Counted from the first letter of the stretch, positions 42,900-51,229 are shown. The stretch is DNA of 64,000 nt from Halostreptopolyspora alba (GCA_003725585.1 RJMB01000001.1:186001-250000); one strand, 5' to 3'. The notes: a model not told the origin generated them from the letters alone. Translations and numbers: made by a program.

Positions 42900-44036
42900 G
42901 TGCTCACGGAAACCGGGTTCGGCTCTCCCGACTACGGGGCGGGCTCGCTCGCCGAACTGATCCCCTCGGTGCTGGCGTCGCTGGGGGTTCCGGGCGAGCC
43001 CGCCACTCTGCCACTGCCCCCGGTGCGCCGGGCCTGCGTACTCCTGGTGGACGGGATGGGGTGGGAGCTGCTGGCGTCCCACCGCTCGCACGCGCCGTTC
43101 CTGTCGTCGCTGCTCGACACCGCCGCACCCATCACGGCGAGCTTCCCGACCACCACCGCCACGAGCCTGACCACGCTGGGGACCGGTCTCGCGCCGGGAC
43201 ACCACGGCATCGTCGGCCTGAAGGTGGCCATGCCCGGCGGCGACCAGGTCATGCACCAGCTGAAGTGGAGCCCCCACGTCGACCCCGAGAGCTGGCAGCC
43301 GCGCCGAACCGCCTACCAGCGGGCCGAACAGGCGGGGGTGACCACCGGATACGTCGCGTTCGGCGGCTACGAGGGCAGCGGGCTGAGTCGCGCGTCGGCG
43401 CGGGGAAGTCGCTACGTGGCCGCCAACGACATCACCGAGCTCGCGGTCAAGGCGGGCGACGCGCTCACCGCGGGCGAGAGGTCACTGGTGGTCGTCTACC
43501 ACTCCGACCTGGACACCTACGGCCACATGGTCGGTGTGGACTCGCCGTACTGGCGGCTGCACCTGGGCCACGTCGACCGGCTCGCCGAGCAGATCGCCAA
43601 CCAGCTCCCTCCCGACGCCGCGCTCTACGTCACCGCCGACCACGGCATGGTCGACAGCACGCACGCCAGCCGTGTCGATGTCGAGTCGGATCCGGAGCTC
43701 AGCGCGGGCGTGCGGGTGCTCGCCGGCGAGGCGCGGGTCCGCCAGGTGCACGTCCGCGACGGCGCGGCCGACGACGTTCTCGCCGCCTGGCGGGAGCGAC
43801 TTTCGGGCCGGGCCGAGGTCCTCACCCGGGATCAGGCGATCGCCGAGGGCCTGTTCGGTGAGGTCGACGACACGGTCCTGCCGCGCATAGGCGAAATCAT
43901 GGCGCTGGCGCGCGGGAACACGGCTCTGGTCGCCCCGCGTGCCGAGCCCATGGAGAGCGCGCTGGTGGGGCAGCACGGCTCGCTCACCCCGGAGGAGCTG
44001 CGTGTGCCGCTGCTGCGTGTCAGTACCGTGACCTGA
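42900..44036 (+). CDS. Alkaline-phosphatase-superfamily nucleotide pyrophosphatase/phosphodiesterase
   Basis: A 378-residue cytosolic member of the type I phosphodiesterase/nucleotide pyrophosphatase group. VLLVDGMGWELL (about 48-59) gives the first metal Asp, and FPTTTATSLTTLGTG (about 82-96) holds the nucleophilic Thr. HSDLDTYGHMVG (near 201) and VTADHGMVDSTH (near 243) give the remaining Asp/His ligands. The substrate is probably a phosphodiester or nucleotide; which one is unknown. There is no signal peptide. GTG 42900 has GAGGAGG upstream, 26 bp after DUF5998, so the two form an operon. Confidence 0.87.
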   Translation: MLTETGFGSPDYGAGSLAELIPSVLASLGVPGEPATLPLPPVRRACVLLVDGMGWELLASHRSHAPFLSSLLDTAAPITASFPTTTATSLTTLGTGLAPGHHGIVGLKVAMPGGDQVMHQLKWSPHVDPESWQPRRTAYQRAEQAGVTTGYVAFGGYEGSGLSRASARGSRYVAANDITELAVKAGDALTAGERSLVVVYHSDLDTYGHMVGVDSPYWRLHLGHVDRLAEQIANQLPPDAALYVTADHGMVDSTHASRVDVESDPELSAGVRVLAGEARVRQVHVRDGAADDVLAAWRERLSGRAEVLTRDQAIAEGLFGEVDDTVLPRIGEIMALARGNTALVAPRAEPMESALVGQHGSLTPEELRVPLLRVSTVT

Positions 44037-44039
44037 GAC

Positions 44040-44056
44040 GGCGCCCGGTGGGCGCC
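44040..44056 (+). terminator. Hairpin after phosphodiesterase gene
   Basis: GGCGCCC-GGT-GGGCGCC, a perfect 7-bp stem with a 3-nt loop, begins 3 bp past the stop codon. It lies before the separately started peroxiredoxin gene. Confidence 0.5.
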
Positions 44057-44112
44057 CGCACGGTTTCCCCGCCCGCCCCGAACAGCCATCTCCCCGACGA
44101 ACGAGAGGCGCC

Positions 44113-44577
44113 GTGAACACCGCCGACCAGGCCCCTGACTTCGAGCTCAACGACCAGTACGGCACACCGCGACGGCTCAGCGACCTCCTCGACGGCGGGC
44201 ACGTCGTGCTGTACTTCTACCCGGCGGCCATGACCCCGGGGTGCACCGCCGAGAGCTGCCACTTCCGCGACCTCACCGCCCACCTCGGTGAGCTGGGCGC
44301 CCGTCCGGTGGGGATCAGCCCCGACCCGGTCGAGCGGCAGCGCGAGTTCGCCGACACCCACGGACTCGACTACCCGCTACTCTCCGACCCCGACGGTACG
44401 GTGGCCGAGCGGTTCGGGGTGCGTCGCGACGGCCTGCTGGGGAGCCTGGCGCCGACCCGGCGCCTGACCTTTGTGATCGGCCCCGACCGCGAGATCCTGC
44501 GCCGGATCAGCGGCGAAGTACGGATGCAGGCGCACGCGGACGGAGCCGTCAAGGCGTTGCGGGAGCACCGCCGCTGA
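44113..44577 (+). CDS. bcp: Thiol peroxidase, BCP/PrxQ-type peroxiredoxin
   Basis: A 154-residue atypical 2-Cys peroxiredoxin reducing hydrogen peroxide and organic peroxides with thioredoxin. TPGCTAESCHFRDL contains peroxidatic Cys44 and resolving Cys49 five residues later, the PrxQ arrangement. PDFELNDQYG at the N-terminus and PLLSDPDGTVAERFGV near 88 are typical. Cytosolic. It may detoxify peroxide made by oxidases such as the alditol oxidase encoded 9 kb away, but there is no operon link. GTG start 44113. Confidence 0.93.
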   Translation: MNTADQAPDFELNDQYGTPRRLSDLLDGGHVVLYFYPAAMTPGCTAESCHFRDLTAHLGELGARPVGISPDPVERQREFADTHGLDYPLLSDPDGTVAERFGVRRDGLLGSLAPTRRLTFVIGPDREILRRISGEVRMQAHADGAVKALREHRR

Positions 44578-44636
44578 GGCCGACGTGGCGCCGCCGCTCC
44601 CATGAGTGACCACACCGAGCACGGGAGGCGATCGAC

Positions 44637-45425
44637 ATGGCCGAATCCGCGGAACCGCTGGTGCGGCGGACCACCGAGCGCGGCATCACCACGCTCACGC
44701 TGGACTCCCCGGGCAACCGCAACGCGCTTTCGGCGCGGCTGCGCGCCGACCTCGCCGACGGGCTGGCCGGCGCCATGGCCGACGACGAAGTCCGGGCCGT
44801 CGTGCTCACCGGGACCGGCCCCGCCTTCTGCGCCGGGGCGGACCTGAGGGAGGTGGCCGCGCAACGGGCCGGGCACACCCCCGAACCGGCCCACGCGCCC
44901 TCGATCGCTGACCTGTGCTCGGCGATCATGGAGGCCCCGAAACCGGTGGTCGCGTCGCTGAACGGGTCGGCGCGGGCGGGCGGGATCGGCCTGGTCGCCG
45001 CGGCCGACATCGCCATCGCGCCGGAGGGGGCCACGTTCGCGTTCACCGAGGTCCGTATCGGCGTGGTCCCGGCGGTGATCTCGGTCCCGGTCGCGGCCCG
45101 GATGCACGACCGACAGCTCAGCAGGTACTTCCTCACCGGGGAGACTTTCGACGCCGTGGCCGCCGCCGGGGCGGGGCTGGTCACCTGCGCGGTCCCGACC
45201 GAGGAGCTTCCCACCGTGCGCGAGAGGATCCTGGACGGCCTGCGTGGGGGCGCGCCACGCGCGCTGGCCCGCACCAAGGAGCTGCTCGGTGACCCCGGTT
45301 CCGCCGCCCGTCGGGACGCGTTCGCCGAGATGGCGGAGCTGTCCGCGGAGTTCTTCGACAGCGAGGACGCGGCCGAGGGCCGCGCCGCGTTCTTCGAGAA
45401 GCGAGACCCCAGCTGGGTCCGGTGA
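44637..45425 (+). CDS. Enoyl-CoA hydratase/isomerase-family protein
   Basis: A 262-residue crotonase-fold protein. The oxyanion-hole elements GAGPAFCAG-like (here TGPAFCAGADLREVA, near 59) and the NGSARAGGIGLVAAADIAIA segment (about 105-124) are present. The glutamate matching rat hydratase Glu164 is kept (TEVRIGVVP), but the position of Glu144 is Gly (GGIGLV in place of GGCELA). A standard hydratase mechanism is therefore doubtful, and an isomerase or hydrolase-like role is possible. ATG 44637 is preceded by GGGAGG. No other fatty-acid genes adjoin. Confidence 0.87.
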   Translation: MAESAEPLVRRTTERGITTLTLDSPGNRNALSARLRADLADGLAGAMADDEVRAVVLTGTGPAFCAGADLREVAAQRAGHTPEPAHAPSIADLCSAIMEAPKPVVASLNGSARAGGIGLVAAADIAIAPEGATFAFTEVRIGVVPAVISVPVAARMHDRQLSRYFLTGETFDAVAAAGAGLVTCAVPTEELPTVRERILDGLRGGAPRALARTKELLGDPGSAARRDAFAEMAELSAEFFDSEDAAEGRAAFFEKRDPSWVR

Positions 45426-45494
45426 GGCCGGGACGACTCGTCCCACGATCCCCTCTCTTTAGCTCCGGGGAGTAGAGCAGTCAAAATAGGATGC

Positions 45495-46148
45495 GTGACT
45501 TACTCCGGAGATACGCGGGTCGGGGGACCCGCCGACATACGCGAACTGCCCCAACTGACCATCAGCAAGCTCGCGGTAGGCCCCATGGACAACAACGCCT
45601 ACCTGCTGCGCTGCACCTCCACCGGTGAGGCGGTTCTGGTCGACGCCGCCAACGAGGCCGATCGGATCTTGGAGCTCGTTGGCTCCGCCGGACTGACACG
45701 GGTCGTCACGACCCACCGGCACCAGGACCACTGGCAGGCTCTCGCCGAGGTGGTGGGCATGACGGGTGCCCGCACCGTCGCCCACCCGGTCGACGGGGAG
45801 GAGCTGCCGGTCTCGGTGGACGACCCCGTCGAGCACGGCGACGTGGTCCCGGTTGGTGAGGCCGAGCTGCGGGTCATCCACCTGCGCGGGCACACACCGG
45901 GATCGATCGCGCTGCGCTACGACGACCCAGAGGGGCGCACGCACCTGTTCACCGGCGACAGCCTGTTCCCCGGAGGGGTCGGCAAGACGGGAAGCGACGC
46001 CGACTTCCGCTCGCTGCTGAGCGACGTCGAGGAGCGGGTTTTCGGCGAGATGTCCGACGACACATGGGTCTACCCCGGGCATGGTCGCGATACGACGCTC
46101 GGGGCGGAGCGCCCCCAACTGCCGGAGTGGCGCGCTCGCGGTTGGTGA
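45495..46148 (+). CDS. MBL-fold metallo-hydrolase (glyoxalase II-like)
   Basis: A 217-residue metallo-beta-lactamase-fold hydrolase. THRHQDHW (near 75-82) is a variant of the HxHxDH motif with Arg/Gln at the variable places. HLRGHTPGS (near 134) and FTGDSLFPGGVG give further ligands, and YPGHGRDTTLG the last His. The short glyoxalase-II-like form suggests thioester hydrolysis, but the C-terminal substrate domain of true glyoxalase II is missing. It starts at GTG 45495. No Shine-Dalgarno sequence is seen; the upstream AAAATAGGAT stretch is A/T-rich and may hold the promoter. Confidence 0.85.
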   Translation: MTYSGDTRVGGPADIRELPQLTISKLAVGPMDNNAYLLRCTSTGEAVLVDAANEADRILELVGSAGLTRVVTTHRHQDHWQALAEVVGMTGARTVAHPVDGEELPVSVDDPVEHGDVVPVGEAELRVIHLRGHTPGSIALRYDDPEGRTHLFTGDSLFPGGVGKTGSDADFRSLLSDVEERVFGEMSDDTWVYPGHGRDTTLGAERPQLPEWRARGW

Positions 46149-46280
46149 CCTCGGAGCTCGCGTGGCCGCGGCTCCGCCCTCGTACCGCCCGGCGGACGGT
46201 ATGGGGGCGGGGCACCGCTGTCGTGACCCCGGCTCGTACCGGCGCGGTCGCTGAATCCCGGAACACCGGGCGGGAACCCC

Positions 46281-46709
46281 TCATCCCGCTCCCGGCTGCT
46301 CCTCCTCGGTGTGGAGAGCCTGCTCCTCAGGGGTGTAGGCGCCGCGGTCCTCCCCGGCGTCCTGGGCGATCAACGTCTCCTCGCGATCCTCGCGGATCCC
46401 CTCGTCCTCCTCGACCAGGCGCATCCCCCGGTCCCGCCCGCCGGCCGGCGCGTGGCGCGAGGTGCCGTGCGGAGGAGCGCCGGAGTCCGCCACCCCCGCC
46501 ACGTCGGCCCGCTCCCGGCCCAGCGCGCGGTCCAGCGGTTCCCCGGCCTCCTTCTCGGTGCCGGCGGTTCCGTACTCGCCCATCGACGCTGGCTCGTCAC
46601 GGGGCAGCGCCTGCTCCTCCGTGCTGTCCTCCTGTGCGGGCAGACCCGCGCCCTCCCAGTCGGCGGCCTCGTCGTTGATGGGGTCCTCGTCAGGGCGTTT
46701 CTCCTCCAT
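46281..46709 (-). CDS. DUF5709-domain protein
   Basis: A 142-residue very acidic, probably disordered protein of the actinobacterial DUF5709 family. Glu/Asp/Gly-rich repeats include PEDDPIN-like (here RPDEDPINDEAADWEG), RGMRLVEEDEGIREDREETLIAQDAGEDRGAYTPEEQALH in pieces near 95-135. No membrane or signal segments. Family members are stress- or stationary-phase-associated proteins of unknown function. It is upstream of nothing obvious on its strand and follows the DUF2203 gene by 60 bp, so co-transcription is possible. Confidence 0.8.
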   Translation of the reverse strand: MEEKRPDEDPINDEAADWEGAGLPAQEDSTEEQALPRDEPASMGEYGTAGTEKEAGEPLDRALGRERADVAGVADSGAPPHGTSRHAPAGGRDRGMRLVEEDEGIREDREETLIAQDAGEDRGAYTPEEQALHTEEEQPGAG

Positions 46710-46769
46710 ACCGGTCCGCTAACCGGCCGGCGGGTGGTGTATTCGGTGGTGACCCGCCGGTGTGCCGGT

Positions 46770-47189
46770 TCACCCCTCGGTGGTGGTGGGCGGTAGTGGT
46801 CGACGGCCGATGAAGCCGAGCTCGCTGCGGTGGTACCAGGCGAGCTCGGTCTCGCTCTCGAGCCAGCACAGCCGCACCGAGACGCCGTCGAGGAGCGCGG
46901 GAAAGTCGATGAGGATCGGGGAGAGCCCCTTGACCTCGATGCCCTGCTCCGGGAACCAGCTCTGCAGCTCGCTGAAGCGCGCCTCCATCGCCTTCAGCTC
47001 CGGTCGGCCCCCCAGCGCGGACTCGCCGCCGGCGCGAAGGTCGGCCGCGAGTTCGGCGAGGTCCGCGCGCAGGGTGACGAGTTCGGACACGCGCTCGCGT
47101 ACTTGGGGCATCAGGGATCGGGCCTCGCTGAGTGCGAACACTCGGGGTTCGTCGCTGTCGTCGGTGGGCTCAATGACGTCATCGTCCAT
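46770..47189 (-). CDS. DUF2203-family protein
   Basis: A 139-residue protein of the DUF2203 family. FALSEARSLMPQVRERVSELV (about 18-38) forms the long first helix. The VKGLSPILIDFPALLDG element (about 87-103) and the LCWLESETELAWYHRSELGFIGRRPL end are diagnostic. Small, cytosolic and of unknown function. The ATG start is 47189. It is downstream of the TPR-CHAT gene on the same strand by 59 bp, so it may be the distal gene of that transcript. Confidence 0.85.
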   Translation of the reverse strand: MDDDVIEPTDDSDEPRVFALSEARSLMPQVRERVSELVTLRADLAELAADLRAGGESALGGRPELKAMEARFSELQSWFPEQGIEVKGLSPILIDFPALLDGVSVRLCWLESETELAWYHRSELGFIGRRPLPPTTTEG

Positions 47190-47248
47190 ACGGGAACGCT
47201 ACCGGTCGCGTTGGTGGAGCGGCGAGGGCGGTGTCCCCGGGACCCGGG

Positions 47249-49687
47249 TCAGCCGGCTCCGAGACACACGAAACCGGAGCCGGCCAGGTGCGTGGCGACC
47301 GCCCGGGCCGGCGACTCGCCCGCGGCCAGCGCGTCGTGGAACCCGGCCATGGCCGGGACGGTCTCGCTGTCACCCACCGGCAGCACCCCCGCCACGACGG
47401 TGGTCCCACCCGCCGCGAGGAGAGCCGTGCCCAACCCCAACGGGAAACCCCCGGGCGCGGCCTGCGAACGGCCACCCCAGCACGACGACAGCACAGTCAA
47501 CCCCGGTGCGCGCGACAGTCGTTCCAGGTCGTAGGCGAACAGGGGACCGTCGGCCAGTGTGAGCCCCGACAGCATCGGCGTGCCCACGGCGACGTTGCCG
47601 TGGGCACTGAGGTGGGCCACCGCGGAGCGGTCCAGTGTGCGCAGGACCTCCGGGACACGCGCTCGGTGCCCGGTGAGCACGGTGGAGCCCGGGTACCGCT
47701 GGCGCAGTGACCGCACCTCGGCCGTGGCGCCGTCGAGACCGGGGCCCGCCGCGAGCAGGACCGGTCGTGTGCCCTGATGGTCCGGTACCGGCCGGTGGTG
47801 GCAGTCGAACCAGGCGCGCCCGGAAGGGGCGACTGTGACCGCGCGTCCCACCAGGCTCGGCAGCAGCCCCCACGGAAGGTCCTGGGCGTAGGGGGCGGGA
47901 GCGATCACCACCGGCCGGTCGCCGATCGTGGCCGCCACCGGGGCGAGGAGCAGCCGTTCGAGCCGCGCGGCCGGGCGGGCGACCCCGCGTGCCCGGGTGT
48001 CGGGCGACACCGCTTCCGAGCGCGCGGCGTGCAGCAGTTTCGCCGAGGCGTCGGCGATGTCGGCGGGCGGGGGCAGGGGGTGCGCGCGGATCACGCCGTC
48101 GACGAGGGTGATCGCCGCCGCCTCGTTGGGCGTGCGCGTGAAGCAGACGAACGCGCGTTCCCCCAGGGCCGCGGCCAGCTCCGCCGGCGTCGGAACGTAG
48201 GGAGCGGTCGGCGCGTCCGGACGCGAGCACGTGTGGTGCCATTGCGCCCCACCCAGGCGGGGAGCGAGCCGCCGCAGCTCGTCGAGGGCGTCGTCGTCCC
48301 CGGCGGAAGCCCGGGCGTGGGCCGCGCGGCAGCGCTCCAGCAGTCGACTCCACGTGGTGTCGTGACAACGAACGGTTGCCAGAGCGAGCGCGCGTCCGTA
48401 CTCGACCCACCGCAGCGCGGTGTCGGCCTCGCCCTCACGGAGCGCGATCTCGGCGCCCGCGCCGGCGATCTCGCGCTCTTGGGCGCGGGCGTGCGCCTGG
48501 AGCTCCAGGTGGGGAGGCGTGGCGGGCGGGCCGTTGCGGGTGGGGACGTCCAGCAGCGCCCGGTGGGCGCGGCGGTGGTCGTGCCCCGCGAGGGCGCGTA
48601 GTGCGGCGCCGTACCGGGGGTCGGGCCCGGTCATGGAGGGCGGGCCGAGGGGCGCCGCCGTGACGCAGTGGGCCAGGACCCGTTCGGCGCCGGTGACCAG
48701 GGGGGAGGCCGTGCCCGGGGAGGCGCCGGCGGCAGCTGCGCGTTCCAACCGGCGGGCCAGGCGTGCCCACAGTGAGTCCGGGGCGAACCCGGAACGGACA
48801 CGGCGGGCCTGGGTGGCCGCGGCGTCGCGCTGGCCGGCGCCCAGGTGGACCTTGGCTTTCAACAGCCGGGTGGTGGCCTCGTCGGCGGTGGCGACCGCCG
48901 TGTCGCCGGCCGGCCCCGCGCCGAGGATCCGTGCGGCCTCACGAGGCATGCCGGCGGCCAGCAGCGCCTCGGCGTGGTCGAGGGAGAGCGCCGCCCTGCG
49001 GTTCTCGGGAACGAGGTCGGCCGCTGTGGTGAACTGGGCGATCGCCTGCGCGATGTCGCCGTTGCGGACCGCGAGGCAGCCGAGGTTCTGCTGGGTGACT
49101 CCTCGGAGGTAGTCGAGGGAGTGCTTCTCGGCGAGGGCGAGCGCGTGCCGCAGATCGGCCCCGGCCTCCGAGAGCCGGCCGGAGTAGAGCAGCGCCAGCC
49201 CACGGTTGCTGAGCAGGCCGGCCAGCACGCGGTCGTCGGCCCGGGGGCGTAGTAGCTCACGCGCCGTGTCGAGGGTGGTGACAGCGATGTCGAACCGGCC
49301 CCGCTGCGCCGCGGCGACCCCGCGGTGGATCAGGGCGAGCGTGCCCGCCGATCCGGCCGTTGCGGTAAGCCGGTCCAGTGACGCGCCGGATACCCCGTTC
49401 TCGCCGCGTAACGCCCTGAGCCCCTGGTGGGAGGCGCGGGCGTGGGCCGCCGACTCGGGCAGGCCGGCTCGCTCGGCCACCGCCGCGGAGCGGCGCAGCA
49501 GTGTACGGGCGATCTCGGTGTCGCCGAGCTCTCGCCGGGCGAGGCCCATGAGCCGCAGGGCGGTGGCGCGGGTGGCCGCGTCGGGTCTCCCGGAGAGCGC
49601 GCGCTCGGCGTACCGCAGGGCCTGGTACGGCCCGCGCGCTATCAGTGTGACCAGAAGATGGACGTCCTCGGCACCCGGAACCGCCAT
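47249..49687 (-). CDS. TPR-CHAT caspase-like peptidase
   Basis: An 812-residue protein. About residues 10-330 form helical TPR-like repeats (ALRYAERALSGRPDAATRATAL, GRLSEAGADLRHALALAEKH). A mixed middle region follows, and a CHAT domain runs from about 560 to the end. The catalytic dyad is intact: His696 in AVAHLSAHGNVAVG and Cys736 in TVLSSCWGGRSQAAPGG. CHAT domains are caspase/separase-like cysteine proteases. ATG 49687 is chosen because AAAGGGG lies 8 nt upstream. A longer in-frame extension would run through a tRNA-like hairpin at 49740-49817. It lies downstream, on the same strand, of an ECF sigma factor and a small beta-rich protein, suggesting a proteolytic sigma-control circuit. The substrate is unproven. 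Confidence 0.85.
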   Translation of the reverse strand: MAVPGAEDVHLLVTLIARGPYQALRYAERALSGRPDAATRATALRLMGLARRELGDTEIARTLLRRSAAVAERAGLPESAAHARASHQGLRALRGENGVSGASLDRLTATAGSAGTLALIHRGVAAAQRGRFDIAVTTLDTARELLRPRADDRVLAGLLSNRGLALLYSGRLSEAGADLRHALALAEKHSLDYLRGVTQQNLGCLAVRNGDIAQAIAQFTTAADLVPENRRAALSLDHAEALLAAGMPREAARILGAGPAGDTAVATADEATTRLLKAKVHLGAGQRDAAATQARRVRSGFAPDSLWARLARRLERAAAAGASPGTASPLVTGAERVLAHCVTAAPLGPPSMTGPDPRYGAALRALAGHDHRRAHRALLDVPTRNGPPATPPHLELQAHARAQEREIAGAGAEIALREGEADTALRWVEYGRALALATVRCHDTTWSRLLERCRAAHARASAGDDDALDELRRLAPRLGGAQWHHTCSRPDAPTAPYVPTPAELAAALGERAFVCFTRTPNEAAAITLVDGVIRAHPLPPPADIADASAKLLHAARSEAVSPDTRARGVARPAARLERLLLAPVAATIGDRPVVIAPAPYAQDLPWGLLPSLVGRAVTVAPSGRAWFDCHHRPVPDHQGTRPVLLAAGPGLDGATAEVRSLRQRYPGSTVLTGHRARVPEVLRTLDRSAVAHLSAHGNVAVGTPMLSGLTLADGPLFAYDLERLSRAPGLTVLSSCWGGRSQAAPGGFPLGLGTALLAAGGTTVVAGVLPVGDSETVPAMAGFHDALAAGESPARAVATHLAGSGFVCLGAG

Positions 49688-49739
49688 GGAGGCCCCTTTC
49701 ACTGTCGATGGCCACGGGTCGCGCGGGCGAGGCGGCGCG

Positions 49740-49817
49740 CTCGCCACCAGGGACTCGAATCCCCTGGCACGACGAAAATCACTCAAAGTAGTAACAGATG
49801 CTCATACTGGTGGCGAG
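49740..49817 (-). other. tRNA-like 78-nt structured element upstream of TPR-CHAT gene
   Basis: CTCGCCACCAG and CTGGTGGCGAG form a perfect 11-bp stem closing a 78-nt element. Inside, on the minus strand, GCCAGGGGATTCGAGTCCCTGG resembles a tRNA T-arm (TTCGAGT loop), followed by an acceptor-like end. The D-arm and anticodon arm are not recognisable and the T-stem G-C closing pair is missing, so this is not an intact tRNA. It could be a tRNA relic, a phage/plasmid attachment-type sequence, or a leader structure of the TPR-CHAT mRNA. Confidence 0.45.
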
Positions 49818-49966
49818 GGGATGCGGGGTCCCAACTCCCGGTGGTGGCCCGCCCGCGTGTTCCGGTGCTGGTCGTGAACTCGCGGACGGGTGGCCACAGG
49901 TGGCCAGTGCAGTATGTGTGGACGATCACACCACGGTCGATCCCGGACGTAGGCGAAGGCGCGAGC

Positions 49967-50440
49967 TCAGGTGGTGATCCAGCGCGTGGTGACGGGGGCC
50001 TCGCCCGTGCGTTGGAACAGCAGGCTGACCGGGCCCTTGGGGAGACCACGGGCGACGAACGCGCCGTTGGCGTCGATCTCGTGCCGGGTCACGCGGTAGG
50101 GGCAGCGGACCTCGACCGTGGAGGCGTCCGCGGGGCTGATATGGCCGACGATGTCGCGCTGCCCGTCGAGAGCGGTGATCTCCAGGTGCACCTCGACTCC
50201 CGAGGCGCGCAGCTCCACGTAACGGGGGGTGCCGAGGGCGCTCACTCCGGCACGCAGACCCTCGCCCGGGGAGTCGGCGTTGTCCTCGTGCACATCAGCG
50301 AACACGGAGTCGGTGCGGCGCCCGGCGAAGGCGGCGCGTACCGCCGACCGCGTCGACTCCGGCATGGGGCCCGGACCGCCGTCCCCGCGAAGCGGGGCGA
50401 GGACGCGCTCGTCCTCGGCCGCCTCGTAGTCCTCGGGCAT
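49967..50440 (-). CDS. Small beta-rich protein between ECF sigma factor and CHAT protease
   Basis: A 157-residue soluble protein, not firmly assignable. Residues 1-60 are acidic/Arg-rich and look disordered or helical (MPEDYEAAEDERVLAPLRGD; RSAVRAAFAGRR). Residues 70-157 are predicted beta strands (RYVELRASGVEVHLEITALD; IVGHISPADASTVEVRCPYR; FVARGLPKGPVSLLFQRT), a sandwich-like carboxypeptidase-regulatory style. Its ATG (50440) follows the sigma stop by one base, so the two are translationally coupled. By position it is a candidate anti-sigma factor or CHAT substrate; this is inference. GGAGG about 9 nt upstream favours ATG 50440 over GTG 50449. Confidence 0.7.
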   Translation of the reverse strand: MPEDYEAAEDERVLAPLRGDGGPGPMPESTRSAVRAAFAGRRTDSVFADVHEDNADSPGEGLRAGVSALGTPRYVELRASGVEVHLEITALDGQRDIVGHISPADASTVEVRCPYRVTRHEIDANGAFVARGLPKGPVSLLFQRTGEAPVTTRWITT

Positions 50441-50441
50441 C

Positions 50442-51014
50442 TCAGGCACCCTCCCACTCGTACTCCTCGGTGAGTAGCCGCCGCAACCGCCGGCGTACCC
50501 GCCGCCTGACCCCGGCCACCCGCTCCAGCGGCACCCCGGCGAAGTCGGCGACGTCGGCGGCCGGCGCTCGCGGTGCGTGAAGCTCCAGCGCCGCGACCGT
50601 GCGGTCGGGCTCGCTGAGCTCCCCGATCGCCCGACGCACCCGCCGGGCGCGCTCGGCGTCGATGTGCAGCGACTCGGGATCGCCCCCGCCGGGGCGTTCC
50701 AGGAACGCGGGGTCGGTTGGGGCCGTTCGGCGTGCCAGCCGCACCTGTTTGCGACACTCGTAGTGCGCGGTCGTGGCGAGCCACCCGCCCACTCGTTCGG
50801 GGTCGCGCAGCCGTCCCAGGTTCTCCGCGAGGTTGAACCAGACCGTCTGCTCGGCGTCCTGGGCGTCGTGGGGCAGTAACCCGTAGGACCTCACGACTGA
50901 CCAGACCAGGCGCGCGTAGCGATCGATCAGGCTCTCCCACGCCTCGGTATCGTTGCGCTGGGCGCGTTTCACCAACTCCGCTGTGGGTACCTGGCTGCCG
51001 GACTGGTCGCTCAC
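50442..51014 (-). CDS. ECF-type RNA polymerase sigma factor
   Basis: A 190-residue group IV sigma factor. Region 2 is at about 10-85 (AELVKRAQRNDTEAWESLIDRYARLVWSVVRSYGL in pieces; DAEQTVWFNLAENL; VGGWLATTAHYECRKQVR) and region 4 at about 120-185 (IGELSEPDRTVAALELHAPRAPAADVADFAGVPLERVAGV). The linker is long and Pro/Gly-rich. GTG 51014 is used, with GGGGGTG upstream. It has no adjacent canonical zinc anti-sigma gene. Instead it is coupled to the 157-residue protein and followed by the TPR-CHAT protease. An imperfect palindrome GGTRAAC-like (around 51060-51073) lies in its promoter region. Confidence 0.88.
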   Translation of the reverse strand: MSDQSGSQVPTAELVKRAQRNDTEAWESLIDRYARLVWSVVRSYGLLPHDAQDAEQTVWFNLAENLGRLRDPERVGGWLATTAHYECRKQVRLARRTAPTDPAFLERPGGGDPESLHIDAERARRVRRAIGELSEPDRTVAALELHAPRAPAADVADFAGVPLERVAGVRRRVRRRLRRLLTEEYEWEGA

Positions 51015-51229
51015 TCGCACCCCCAGAGTCGCACCGCTCCCGCTTCGCGCGACAATCACGGTAACGGTTCACCGGGCAGGCGTGGGGTGGGGGCCGGAAC
51101 TGGTCAACGTGGCCCTGGCGCGGGGAAATCCCTTCGGGCACAATAGGGTGAGGAGAAACCCATCACGGACATCTCCTCTGTGGGTACGAGGGCGTCGGGG
51201 AAGCGCACTCGTTCGTATCAGGAGGTTCG

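Noticed and set aside
49688..49786. Longer N-terminus of the TPR-CHAT protein
   Set aside because: The extra residues are translated from the tRNA-like hairpin; ATG 49687 has a good ribosome-binding site and starts the conserved part.
49740..49817. Intact tRNA gene
   Set aside because: T-arm-like and acceptor-like parts exist, but the D-arm and anticodon arm are missing and the T-stem closing pair is wrong; kept only as a tRNA-like element.
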